This document shows, piece after piece, positions 21,451-29,228 of a stretch of DNA of 64,000 nucleotides (positions are counted from its first letter, which is position 1; each line of letters opens with the position of its first letter). Where the stretch lies: NCBI GenBank assembly GCA_018067045.1, contig JAGPVL010000012.1:1-64000 (forward strand), in the 5' to 3' direction. Source of the DNA: Gammaproteobacteria bacterium (GTDB lineage Bacteria; Pseudomonadota; Gammaproteobacteria; Pseudomonadales; Alcanivoracaceae). The position numbers and the translations under genes are program-made. The notes beneath the pieces are model-generated. The model was not told the DNA's origin. It did no database searches and saw nothing but the letters and a program-made list of their open reading frames with translations.

Positions 21451-21786
21451 ATGATCATCAAATGCCCTAGCTGCGACTCTATAAAGGTCCAGGCAACCCA
21501 CCATGGCCGCCAAGTTTTCGGCACCGTTGGCACCGTGGCCGGTGTAGCATCTGGCGTATCCGCTGCCACATCTGGCGCTCGTGTCGGCGCAACGATTGGC
21601 GCCATTACCGGGCCGACAGGCTCAATGCTTGGCGGTGTTGCTGGTGCCTTGCTCGGCGGTCTGGTCGGCGGTGTTGCTGGCGGGACGGTGGGCACCACGC
21701 TCGGCGATCTCGTCGATGAGACCATCCTCGACAACCTGCATTGCCTCAATTGTGGCCACCGTTTCAGCGTGGATACAGAAGACTAA
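21451..21786 (+). CDS. Small zinc-ribbon protein with glycine-zipper segment
   Basis: This 111-residue protein has a split zinc ribbon: CPSC near the start (residues 5-8) and CLNCGH near the end. Between them is a Gly/Ala-rich stretch with GxxxG repeats (GAITGPTGSMLGGVAGALLG) that should span a membrane as a hairpin. The layout suggests a membrane-attached protein with a cytoplasmic metal knuckle formed from both ends. Similar small proteins occur in integrative elements; the function is unknown. A terminator follows at 21812. Confidence 0.7.
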   Translation: MIIKCPSCDSIKVQATHHGRQVFGTVGTVAGVASGVSAATSGARVGATIGAITGPTGSMLGGVAGALLGGLVGGVAGGTVGTTLGDLVDETILDNLHCLNCGHRFSVDTED

Positions 21787-21811
21787 ATCTCTTTTGATCT
21801 TGCCTCTTTTC

Positions 21812-21835
21812 AGCCCGCCTCGTGCGGGCTTTTTT
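21812..21835 (+). terminator. Rho-independent terminator
   Basis: The stem AGCCCGC / GCGGGCT (21812-21818 and 21824-21830) is followed by a run of T. It separates the zinc-ribbon gene from radC. Confidence 0.85.
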
Positions 21836-21851
21836 GTTGCTGGAGAACGCT

Positions 21852-22346
21852 ATGTCCAAACCAATTTTTGTGAAGAACGACCAAGGCCTGTATCGGGTCA
21901 AAGGTTATGTCAGCCCTGATCAGTTGGTACAAATCGCTGCCGATATTCTTCTGGAGAATCTCGCCGGAAAAGAAAACCTTACTCGCCCTGAGGATGCCGC
22001 TCGGTTCCTGCAGCTGTCTCTCGCTCAAGAAAAGAACGAACACTTTTCGGTATTGTTTCTAAACAACAAGCATCAGGTGTTGTGCTTCGAACGACTTTTC
22101 AGCGGCACCATTGACGGTGCGGCTGTTTACCCTCGGGTTGTTGCGCAGAAGGCGCTGGAGCATAACGCTGCTGCAGTGATCTTTGCCCACAACCACCCTT
22201 CGGACAACTGCGAACCTTCTGAAGCCGATCGAAGCATTACCTTACGGCTGAAGGAAGCTCTGTCGATGATCGACGTCCGCGTTCTTGACCATTTCGTTGT
22301 CTCTCGCAGCAGCTGGGTCAGCTTGGCCGAACGCGGCTGGATCTGA
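21852..22346 (+). CDS. radC: RadC-family JAB/MPN domain protein
   Basis: This 164-residue RadC-like protein carries the JAMM metalloprotease-type motif in [20 protein letters not shown]. It lacks the N-terminal helix-hairpin-helix region of chromosomal RadC, as is usual for copies on mobile elements. The start is the ATG at 21852, with GGAG upstream. Despite its old name no repair role is established; mobile-element copies may aid recombination or counter defence. It is the first of a row of five rightward genes with recombination flavour. Confidence 0.9.
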   Translation: MSKPIFVKNDQGLYRVKGYVSPDQLVQIAADILLENLAGKENLTRPEDAARFLQLSLAQEKNEHFSVLFLNNKHQVLCFERLFSGTIDGAAVYPRVVAQKALEHNAAAVIFAHNHPSDNCEPSEADRSITLRLKEALSMIDVRVLDHFVVSRSSWVSLAERGWI

Positions 22347-22448
22347 GATCAACCTTCTGGCACTCCGCCGCCATTAATACCTTCAAATCAATCCTATTTT
22401 GCCCTTCCTTTGCGGACGGGTGTTTATGCCATTTACAGGAGAACAACC

Positions 22449-23408
22449 ATGGCACACCTCGTAGAACAGATGGCCTATGTTGGCCAAACGCCCTGGCATG
22501 GTTTGGGCAATCAGCTAGCCTCCCGCCAGCCGCTAGAAGTCTGGACAGAGCAAGCTGGTCTGGACTGGCGAATCAAGGAAACGCCAGTTCGTTTTATCGA
22601 TGGCGACAAAGGCCATCTTGGCGAGATTCTGTCGTTCGATGATCAAAAGGTCTTGTATCGATCCGACACGCAAGCACCGTTGTCTGTGGTTAGTCAGCGT
22701 TATCAGGTCGTCCAGCCTCGTGAAATTTTAGAGTTCTACCGTGACCTGACTGAGGCCTCCGGTTTTGAGCTGGAAACCGCAGGCTCTCTTAAGGGTGGCC
22801 GCAAAATCTGGGCGCTGGCCCGCACTGGGCAATCGGGCGTACTCAAAGGCAAGGATCAGACCAATGCCTACGTCCTGCTGGCTACCGCATGCGATGGCAC
22901 GATGGCGACTACCGCGCAGTTCACATCGGTCCGGGTGGTGTGCAATAACACTCTGGCTGTTGCGTTGAATGGCCAAACCCAAGCCGTAAAGGTCTCTCAT
23001 CGTAGTGTGTTCGATGCGGCCGCCGTGAAGCAGCAACTCGGCATCACCGTCTCGAGTTGGGACGACTTTATGTGCCGACTGAAGGCGCTCAGTGAACGCA
23101 AGGTGACGGCAAGAGAGACGCAGAAATTCCTGACCACTGTCTTCCAGCCACACCCAGCTCAGCAGTACAGCAAGGCCAACGAACGGGCCATGCGCAAAGT
23201 GCTGTCACTGTTCGACGGCAACGGGCGCGGCGCGGATCTACCCTCTGCCAAAAAGACAGCCTACGGCCTACTCAATGCCGTCACCGAGTTTGTCGATCAC
23301 GAGAAGCGTGCGCGCAGCAATGATTACCGACTGGACTCGGCTTGGTTTGGCCAGGGCGCGGCGTTGAAGCAACGCGCTTTGGACCACGCAGTTGCCCTAG
23401 TCGCCTGA
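22449..23408 (+). CDS. DUF932 family protein
   Basis: This 319-residue protein belongs to DUF932 (phage/plasmid-like protein). Markers are GQTPWHGLGNQL, LYRSDTQAPLSVVSQRYQVV, KGGRKIWALARTG and TSVRVVCNNTLAVAL. The start at 22449 has AGGAG upstream. Family members sit next to recombination genes in SXT/R391-like elements and many plasmids; the activity is unknown. A hairpin terminator follows at 23437. Confidence 0.88.
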   Translation: MAHLVEQMAYVGQTPWHGLGNQLASRQPLEVWTEQAGLDWRIKETPVRFIDGDKGHLGEILSFDDQKVLYRSDTQAPLSVVSQRYQVVQPREILEFYRDLTEASGFELETAGSLKGGRKIWALARTGQSGVLKGKDQTNAYVLLATACDGTMATTAQFTSVRVVCNNTLAVALNGQTQAVKVSHRSVFDAAAVKQQLGITVSSWDDFMCRLKALSERKVTARETQKFLTTVFQPHPAQQYSKANERAMRKVLSLFDGNGRGADLPSAKKTAYGLLNAVTEFVDHEKRARSNDYRLDSAWFGQGAALKQRALDHAVALVA

Positions 23409-23436
23409 CACATTCCTTTTAACACCCAACGACATA

Positions 23437-23469
23437 AGCCCGACTGAGCACGCCTCAGCTGGGCTTTTT
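23437..23469 (+). terminator. Rho-independent terminator
   Basis: The stem AGCCC and CTGAG pairs with CTCAG and GGGCT, followed by TTTT. It lies directly after the DUF932 gene and ends just before the next ribosome site. Confidence 0.75.
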
Positions 23470-23488
23470 GCATTTAGGAGATAACGCT

Positions 23489-23998
23489 ATGAACGAATCC
23501 AATATTGCTACCAAGCGAAGTCCACAAGCGAGCGCCCAGACACCACCCGTTAACGCCCACCTCGCGTCAGTCTGGGGCGCTTTCCTGCATGAAGGGTTAA
23601 TGCTCAATGGCAAAAACGCCGGGCGCTCTTCCGCGATCCTGGCGTTATGGGGTCAAGGCTGCGTTGAGCTGATCATGTCGGTCTGCGAGTTCATTCCCAC
23701 TATCTGGCAACAGGTACAGCCTTACTGGTTCGGGCAGCAGGGTTTTCCCGGTGTGTTCGAGTACGAGGTCGTGTCGACCCTCGGCGAACAGCTGGGATCT
23801 TACATTCTCGAACATGATGGTGACCTGCCCTCTCCCGCAGACGTCGAGCAAATGATTGCAGAGCTCGTCGTCACCTTTTTCAGTCAGGGTGGCACCTTCG
23901 AGACAAGCGGCGAACAAGAACCCCAGACCGAACGACTGATGAATTTGCATAGCCGCTTTACGGAATGCCTAACGCAACGGGCGGGAGGTGAATCATGA
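23489..23998 (+). CDS. Hypothetical protein of the recombination block
   Basis: This 169-residue soluble protein, rich in aromatic and acidic residues, includes HLASVWGAFLHEGLMLNGKN and FEYEVVSTLGEQLGSYILEH. I recognise no domain. The start at 23489 has AGGAGA upstream. Its stop overlaps the start of the YqaJ gene as ATGA, so the two are translationally coupled. A role as partner or regulator of the exonuclease is possible but only by position. Confidence 0.75.
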   Translation: MNESNIATKRSPQASAQTPPVNAHLASVWGAFLHEGLMLNGKNAGRSSAILALWGQGCVELIMSVCEFIPTIWQQVQPYWFGQQGFPGVFEYEVVSTLGEQLGSYILEHDGDLPSPADVEQMIAELVVTFFSQGGTFETSGEQEPQTERLMNLHSRFTECLTQRAGGES

Positions 23999-24996
23999 AT
24001 ACGTCTCGCGCTATAAAACCCACTACCCGCTCCGCACTGCGACTGGTGTCCACCAAAGGCATGAGCCGCGAAGATTGGCTCAACGTTCGTAAGCAAGGTA
24101 TCGGCAGTAGTGATGCGGCAACCGCCGTCGGCCTGAACCCTTATCAGTCTGCGCTTGAGCTATGGATGATCAAGACAGGTCGGGATCAAGATCTGCCGAA
24201 GCTCGATGCCGACAGCATGAGCTCGCCGCTGTACTGGGGCAATGTGTTGGAACCGGTCGTTGCCGAACATTACGCCCGTAAGACTGGCAACAAAGTGCGA
24301 CGCATCAATGCGGTGTTGCAGCACCCCGATCCTGACAAAGCCTGGATGCTGGCCAACATCGACTACACCGTTGCCGGTAACGACGACGTGCAGATTTTGG
24401 AATGCAAAACCGCCGGTGAATTCGGTGCGCGTCTGTGGCGTGACGGTGTGCCCGACTATTACCAATGCCAAGTGCAACACCAACTTGCCGTCACCGGTAA
24501 GCAGGCCGCCGATGTGTGCGTGCTGTTGTGTGGTCAAGACTTGCAGGTGTTTCGTATCGAGCGTGACGAAGATGTCATTGCCCAGTTGATCGAACTGGAG
24601 CGTGCGTTTTGGCATTACGTTGAAACCGATACACCGCCGCCAGCTGATGGCAGTGATTCCGCTGCGACGGCACTGCAGAGTCTTTTTCCACGAGACAGTG
24701 GTGCGGCGTTGGATTTTTCTGAGGACGCCTCGCTCTGTGGTGACTTCGATGAACTGTTGGATCTGCGCGACAAGCTCAGCCGTCTCGGTGAGCGCGAAGC
24801 AAAGCTCAAACAACGCATCCAACAAACCATGGGCGATGCCAGCAAAGCGGTCTTCCCGAATGGCGAAGTGTCTTGGAAACGCAGCAAGGACGGCACTGCG
24901 TTGAACACCAAACGTCTGCTCAGTGACAAACCCGAATTGCTAACCGAATACGCCCTCACTAAACCCGGTTCGCGCCGTTTCTTGGTGCGCACTTAA
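23995..24996 (+). CDS. YqaJ-family viral-type recombinase exonuclease
   Basis: This 333-residue protein has the lambda-exonuclease-like YqaJ fold: GMSREDWLNVRKQGIGSSDA, then AATAVGLNPYQSALELW, the nuclease core MLANIDYTV...ILECKTAGEF with the D and ExK catalytic residues, and DYYQCQVQHQLAVTG. A C-terminal helical domain follows (DLRDKLSRLGEREAKLKQRI). It should degrade one strand of double-strand ends to load an annealase. No Bet/RecT-type annealase gene is seen nearby. It is coupled to the gene upstream. Confidence 0.9.
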   Translation: MNTSRAIKPTTRSALRLVSTKGMSREDWLNVRKQGIGSSDAATAVGLNPYQSALELWMIKTGRDQDLPKLDADSMSSPLYWGNVLEPVVAEHYARKTGNKVRRINAVLQHPDPDKAWMLANIDYTVAGNDDVQILECKTAGEFGARLWRDGVPDYYQCQVQHQLAVTGKQAADVCVLLCGQDLQVFRIERDEDVIAQLIELERAFWHYVETDTPPPADGSDSAATALQSLFPRDSGAALDFSEDASLCGDFDELLDLRDKLSRLGEREAKLKQRIQQTMGDASKAVFPNGEVSWKRSKDGTALNTKRLLSDKPELLTEYALTKPGSRRFLVRT

Positions 24997-25065
24997 TCCA
25001 CCTACAGCGCCTTGCCTAGCGGTAACGCCGGGCAAGGCGTTTATGTCTATTATCTGGAGATCATC

Positions 25066-25959
25066 ATGATCAAGAATCTCGCCATTACGCCGCCCATTAT
25101 CGGGCGCATCAGCATTGGCCGTGTGGTCGAAAAGAACGGTAAGCGTCTTCCTGAAAAAGACGACCAGTTCACCCTGACAACACAGATCCAAACTCGAGAT
25201 GGCTGGCGACTCCATCCGCTCGATGAAGCTCTGCGACAAGAAGCGAACGGCGGCAAACTGCGCGCCATTCCTGTACGTATGCTGTTCGACGATCCGGACC
25301 TCAACCTTCGTGCTGAGTACACCTTGTTCGACCGAAAAACCGGACGTCCACTGTGTGTCGGCGATGGTGAAACCTGCCGCCGTCAAACCGAAGAAGGCTT
25401 ACAAAGCCTGCCCTGCCCTAGCCCAGATACGTGCCCATTGGCGCAAGGCGGTGCGTGCAAGCCATACGGACGGCTCAGTGTACGAATGGGTGATGACGAC
25501 GATGTCGGTGTGTTTGTTTTTCGAACGACTGGGTTCAACAGTATTCGCACTTTGGCTGCGCGACTGCGCTATTACCACGCTCTGTCCGGAGGACTGCTGG
25601 CGACACTACCTTTAGCGCTAAGGCTAAGAGGCAAGAGCACAACCCAAAGTCATCGCAGCCCAATCTATTACGTGGATCTCACTGTGCGAGACGACACCAC
25701 GTTAGACGCCGCGATTGCCGACGCTCAAACGCTGGCCCAAACCCGTCGTGAACGTGGTCTCGATCAGACCGCGCTAGACGATGCCGCGAGGCTCGCGTTC
25801 GGGAATAGCGATTTTGACTTCACGGAGGAAGAAGGTTTGCACATCGTGGAAGAGTTTGTGCCAAATACGGAATCAGAGATGGCGAGTACAACGAAGGACA
25901 GTACCCCTGCAGCCTCACCTCTCAGCCAAAAATTGGCACGATGCCAGCAATCCAGCTAG
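25066..25959 (+). CDS. RDF-like / 'hydrolase or metal-binding' protein of mobile elements
   Basis: This 297-residue protein begins IKNLAITPPIIGRISIGRVV and has a Cys-rich middle: LCVGDGETCRR, then CPSPDTCPLAQGGACKPYGR. That middle probably binds zinc. The fold resembles the recombination-directionality-factor-like (gp3-type) family found in phages and SXT/R391-like elements. I start it at 25066 (GGAG upstream). It overlaps the convergent XRE gene by four bases. Whether it steers an integrase is not shown; no intact integrase is in the window. Confidence 0.65.
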   Translation: MIKNLAITPPIIGRISIGRVVEKNGKRLPEKDDQFTLTTQIQTRDGWRLHPLDEALRQEANGGKLRAIPVRMLFDDPDLNLRAEYTLFDRKTGRPLCVGDGETCRRQTEEGLQSLPCPSPDTCPLAQGGACKPYGRLSVRMGDDDDVGVFVFRTTGFNSIRTLAARLRYYHALSGGLLATLPLALRLRGKSTTQSHRSPIYYVDLTVRDDTTLDAAIADAQTLAQTRRERGLDQTALDDAARLAFGNSDFDFTEEEGLHIVEEFVPNTESEMASTTKDSTPAASPLSQKLARCQQSS

Positions 25960-26285
25960 CCGAGCATGTCCAGCAAGGCCTGTCGTCTTTTCGCGGGCAG
26001 GTGGCGATAGGCTTTTAGCAACGCCACCTCCGCTTCATTGCGGAGACGAACAACATGCTCACCGGCTGAGTCATCGACCGAGCCGCCCTCACCCAAGATC
26101 AACGCGTCCAACGACACCTGAAGCACTGCACTCAACTGAGGCAGTAGGGAAAACCGTGGTGCTTCCCGCCCGTTCTCCCACGCCGAAATGGATGCTTTGG
26201 TGCTGTTCAGCTCGAAGGCCAGCTGCTCTTGCGTCAACCCCAGTTGGCGTCGCGCGGCTTTCAAGCGCGTAGGGAAATCCGACAT
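25956..26285 (-). CDS. XRE-family transcriptional regulator
   Basis: This 109-residue protein has an N-terminal helix-turn-helix (RLKAARRQLGLTQEQLAFEL, TKASISAWENGREAP) and a C-terminal helical dimer part (EVALLKAYRHLPAKRRQALL). It is a probable repressor of the island, controlling itself and perhaps the rightward genes from 26.4 kb. A short palindrome sits right upstream of its start. It is the only leftward gene between 21.4 and 30.1 kb. Confidence 0.88.
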   Translation of the reverse strand: MSDFPTRLKAARRQLGLTQEQLAFELNSTKASISAWENGREAPRFSLLPQLSAVLQVSLDALILGEGGSVDDSAGEHVVRLRNEAEVALLKAYRHLPAKRRQALLDMLG

Positions 26286-26293
26286 ATAAAAGT

Positions 26294-26308
26294 CTCATCA
26301 CAGATGAG
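26294..26308 (-). promoter_or_regulatory. Candidate operator of the XRE regulator
   Basis: A perfect palindrome CTCATC-ACA-GATGAG lies 8 bases before the start codon of the XRE gene, where a repressor would block its own expression. Binding is inferred. A rightward promoter with TTGACT (26354) and CATACT (26378) lies close by. Confidence 0.5.
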
Positions 26309-26499
26309 GCTGTCACGCTACGGAATTGCCCTACCCGTGTCGTACGGGCTTTCTTGACTTTCTGGATATTGTTTTGCCATACTTTTGTGGTATAGAAATA
26401 CTGCCCACCAACGCATCAGCGATAAAAGGCATGCGCCAGCACCCGGCACTCGCCTGTCGCGAGGCTGGATCGCCGTTTGAATAACAACAAGGACACAAC

Positions 26500-26607
26500 A
26501 TGCAAAGGATTGCCAGAACACTGCCCACCCTCTTTAAAGCCTTAGCGCCTCACGATCTGAGCAAAACAAAGATCTACGCCCCCTCACTTCTCTTATCGAA
26601 CGATTAA
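26500..26607 (+). CDS. Possible 35-residue peptide
   Basis: An ATG preceded by AAGGA at 6-base spacing opens a 35-codon frame with a basic, partly helical start (MQRIARTLPTLFKALAPHDL). It is the only candidate in the 390-base gap between the XRE gene and the next gene. No homology is recognised and it may be chance. Confidence 0.25.
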   Translation: MQRIARTLPTLFKALAPHDLSKTKIYAPSLLLSND

Positions 26608-26677
26608 TCGCGCTCGCATCACGCGAGCTTGTCTCAGGAACACCTCAACCAGCCTTAACCTCAGAAGGGGCCTATCA

Positions 26678-26863
26678 ATGTCCACTGTTAAAACAATGTC
26701 CATCATCGGGATGGTCTTTTTTCCGCTGTGTTTCTTTTTAGCGGGTGCGTTTGCTGAGAGCGATCTCGAAGCCGCCGCTGGCTTCGGCGTTTTCGCCGCG
26801 CTCTATGGACTCGCTTTTTCCATCACAGCGTTCGTCAAATGCAACAAGGAATTGGCGCAGTAA
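26678..26863 (+). CDS. Small two-helix membrane protein
   Basis: This 61-residue protein has two hydrophobic segments (SIIGMVFFPLCFFLAGAF and AAGFGVFAALYGLAFSITAF) and a short charged tail. Its type resembles small DUF-like membrane proteins with GYF-domain neighbours. A weak ribosome site (AGAAGGGG) lies upstream. It heads a rightward row of small membrane and lipoprotein genes. Confidence 0.65.
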   Translation: MSTVKTMSIIGMVFFPLCFFLAGAFAESDLEAAAGFGVFAALYGLAFSITAFVKCNKELAQ

Positions 26864-26932
26864 GTATCGACAACTTACTGCGCACGGCAACAACACATTC
26901 TACCAATCATCATCAACACTAGGAGATACAAA

Positions 26933-27496
26933 ATGGACACAACAGACTCGCAAAAACCTTGGTTCTACGAGCGTGCAGGTCAGCACAAAGGGTCATTTTC
27001 AGAAAAAGAAATGATTGAGTTTATCGCTTCGGGGGAATTATCTCAGGGCACCATCGTCTGGCGAAAAGGGCTTGCAGATTGGATCGCTCTTGAGAAAACG
27101 GAGCTGGCCACTCACCTAGACAATGATATGCCTCCTCCCCTAACGGGCGAGCACGTCAACAATACAATCGTTTGGATTCTGGCCTTTGCCCCACTCATCG
27201 GCCTGATGCTGGAAGGCGCTGTGGCTGGCATCGTCTATGAGGGCAGTCAATACAGCATGCAAAGAGCCCTCTCTGGCGGAGAGTTCTTTTACATCACACT
27301 AATATTGAATGTTGGTCTTGGTTTCTGGGACGAACGCTCACTGAAGAAGGCTGGCACAGATACCGGTAAGTTCAAGGGCATCACCTGGTTAATCCCCGTC
27401 TATCTATTCCAACGCGCAAAAGCTCTGAAGCATAACCTCGCCTACTTTATCGTTTGGCTGGTCAGCTTTGGACTCATGTCTACCGCCTTCATGTAA
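26933..27496 (+). CDS. GYF_2-domain membrane protein
   Basis: This 187-residue protein has an N-terminal GYF_2 domain (residues 9-60), with WFYERAGQHKGSFSEKEMIE and GTIVWRKGLADWI. Three or four membrane segments follow (WILAFAPLIGLMLEGAVA, FFYITLILNVGLGF, GITWLIPVYLFQRA, YFIVWLVSFGLM). GYF_2 domains bind proline-containing peptides and are common in bacterial membrane proteins of unknown role. AGGAGA precedes the start. The gap to the lipoprotein gene is 16 bases. Confidence 0.75.
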   Translation: MDTTDSQKPWFYERAGQHKGSFSEKEMIEFIASGELSQGTIVWRKGLADWIALEKTELATHLDNDMPPPLTGEHVNNTIVWILAFAPLIGLMLEGAVAGIVYEGSQYSMQRALSGGEFFYITLILNVGLGFWDERSLKKAGTDTGKFKGITWLIPVYLFQRAKALKHNLAYFIVWLVSFGLMSTAFM

Positions 27497-27512
27497 CGCA
27501 AAGGACGCCACG

Positions 27513-27875
27513 ATGAAGAAGCTTCTAACGGGCGGAGTCATTGCAGTCTGCTTGCAAGGCTGCGGAGACCAACCGCCAATTGAGATCTATACCTACAAGC
27601 AAGGAAGCGACAACGGATTTGTCGTCGCAGAAGAGCCCTATTTGTCAGTCAAGGTAACGGCCAAATCAAAGGACGTTGAGATTCAGAATGTCATCGTGAA
27701 TCACGGTGACTGCAAAAGAGTGGCGTCTCCAAAAGTCTGGGGGGTGGAATTATCGCCACCATTACCTAAAAAGCTTGGCCCTGACCAATCAGTGGGACAG
27801 GCCTTTAACTATTCCTGCAGCATTAAGCATATCAAGGTCATAACCGATCTTGGTGCATGGGAATGGGAATACTAA
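27513..27875 (+). CDS. Predicted lipoprotein
   Basis: This 120-residue protein has a short signal peptide and a lipobox at VCLQGCGD (modified Cys at residue 17). The mature part is beta-rich with two further Cys in NHGDCKRV and YSCSIKH that could form a disulfide. No family is recognised. The chosen start at 27513 puts the lipobox at normal distance; an upstream in-frame TTG would spoil the leader. Probable envelope location. Confidence 0.7.
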   Translation: MKKLLTGGVIAVCLQGCGDQPPIEIYTYKQGSDNGFVVAEEPYLSVKVTAKSKDVEIQNVIVNHGDCKRVASPKVWGVELSPPLPKKLGPDQSVGQAFNYSCSIKHIKVITDLGAWEWEY

Positions 27876-27993
27876 GTGCTATGAGATCGAAGCCTGACCT
27901 TGCCTTGAAAATCTGGATAAACAGGTAGGTCAGGCATCACTCCGCGTTTTATCAATTTCTTTAATTTGAAAACAAACCGCATGGATCAGCATT

Positions 27994-28335
27994 ATGAAAA
28001 AGCTTACGTTATCAGCCATTTCCTTAACCGCCCTTATTGCAGGGTGTTCAGCGACAGCCCCGAAATGTGGGGACCAGGAAACCATCGACCTCGTAAAACA
28101 GATCCTCGAAAGAAATATATCCAGTGAACTTGGAGCCTCAATGGCCTCTACGGTCACCTACGACCTCACAGCAATACGAACGACAAGAACCGATGATCAA
28201 ACAGGATCTCACCGGTGCGCAGCGCACCTAGACCTTACAGCCAGCACCATAGGCGTTACTCGAGAAGGGCCCATCACTTATACCGTTGAACTGACAGATA
28301 AGCCCGGAGAGTTTTATGTGAACATCCTCCCGTAA
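27994..28335 (+). CDS. Predicted small lipoprotein
   Basis: This 113-residue protein has a lipoprotein leader (KKLTLSAISLTALIAGCSA; Cys at 18). The mature domain has a Cys pair (PKCGDQETID and SHRCAAHLD) and ends in a beta hairpin. Layout resembles small periplasmic lipoproteins with one disulfide. No named family is recognised. The gene stands 118 bases after the previous lipoprotein. Confidence 0.68.
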   Translation: MKKLTLSAISLTALIAGCSATAPKCGDQETIDLVKQILERNISSELGASMASTVTYDLTAIRTTRTDDQTGSHRCAAHLDLTASTIGVTREGPITYTVELTDKPGEFYVNILP

Positions 28336-28432
28336 TTCTCGGTCAATGCCACTACTTCACCCCCAAAAAGTCAGGTTTGTAGAGCGGCTCATACAAACGC
28401 CTCAATCAGGAATTAACATAAAGGGCAGCACA

Positions 28433-29020
28433 ATGATGACCAACTACCGGAATCTATTGTTCTTGTTATTCGTCACTGCATCACAGCCAGGATGCATGTT
28501 TTTCTCGTCCCCTATTGATGCTGTGAAAGAAATCAGTTTGTCCGATGTGGTTTATTGGGAAAGCACCACCTACACGGACAAATCAGAAATAGAGGACACA
28601 ATTGAATACTACGCAGAAGAACACAATCTCAATGCGGACATCAGCCTCGATCAGGCTCTAAAAAATAATGCTGAAATTTTCGATTTCGATTACGAAGCGG
28701 GAAAAATATCAGGTCAAAGCTTTGTCAAACTTCATTACGAACTGAAAGATGATATCGCTATAAACCTATACTTTTACACAATGGTGATGAACGACGCCGT
28801 TCTTGCAAAGGTAGAAATCCTCAAGAAAGGAGAGGCTTTACAATTTCGCGGAATGGACGGCGCCTACCGAGGCATGACGAGAACGCCAAGTCAAAAGATA
28901 GAGACTGGCCTAGTTAAGAATCTATTCAGCAACGACCCATCCAAAGTTTATGCATCTCCTCGGTTGGCAGAGGGCATTCACACATTAACGGTTGGAGCAA
29001 CTACTGCCAAAAAGTCCTGA
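28433..29020 (+). CDS. Predicted lipoprotein
   Basis: This 195-residue protein starts with MMTNYRNLLFLLFVTASQPGC. The Cys at residue 21 is a plausible lipobox, although the -1 to -3 residues are not ideal. The mature part is acidic and mixed alpha/beta (EIEDTIEYYAEEHNLNADIS, SGQSFVKLHYELKDDIAINL). I recognise no family. The start at 28433 follows a weak AGGG. It belongs to the same rightward row. Confidence 0.65.
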   Translation: MMTNYRNLLFLLFVTASQPGCMFFSSPIDAVKEISLSDVVYWESTTYTDKSEIEDTIEYYAEEHNLNADISLDQALKNNAEIFDFDYEAGKISGQSFVKLHYELKDDIAINLYFYTMVMNDAVLAKVEILKKGEALQFRGMDGAYRGMTRTPSQKIETGLVKNLFSNDPSKVYASPRLAEGIHTLTVGATTAKKS

Positions 29021-29029
29021 GGGCGACAC

Positions 29030-29167
29030 ATGTATTTCATACTAGCTGCGGCAATAATTGGGGCGCTTCTGTTTCTAGCACTTGAATTGATTATCTGGAT
29101 GCCGGGATGGCTGCTCTTCTTCTTAATCGGGGCTGCGCTAGTTCTTGGATCAAAATCCAGTAGGTAA
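29030..29167 (+). CDS. 45-residue membrane peptide
   Basis: A short frame starts 10 bases after the preceding stop, with GAGGG upstream. It encodes two hydrophobic stretches (FILAAAIIGALLFLALELII and GWLLFFLIGAALVLGS) with a W-M-P-G turn and a basic end. The tight spacing and the hydropathy pattern argue for a real small membrane protein. It is too short for most gene finders. Confidence 0.55.
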   Translation: MYFILAAAIIGALLFLALELIIWMPGWLLFFLIGAALVLGSKSSR

Positions 29168-29228
29168 AAGTAAACCCTAAGGAAAACGCCCCCAAAAGCA
29201 CAAATTGACCACAAAAAAGGATAAACCT

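Noticed and set aside
21441-21749. 102-codon Pro/Thr-rich minus-strand frame
   Set aside because: It is the complement of the Gly/Ala-rich zipper of the zinc-ribbon gene, which has the better start and Cys motifs.
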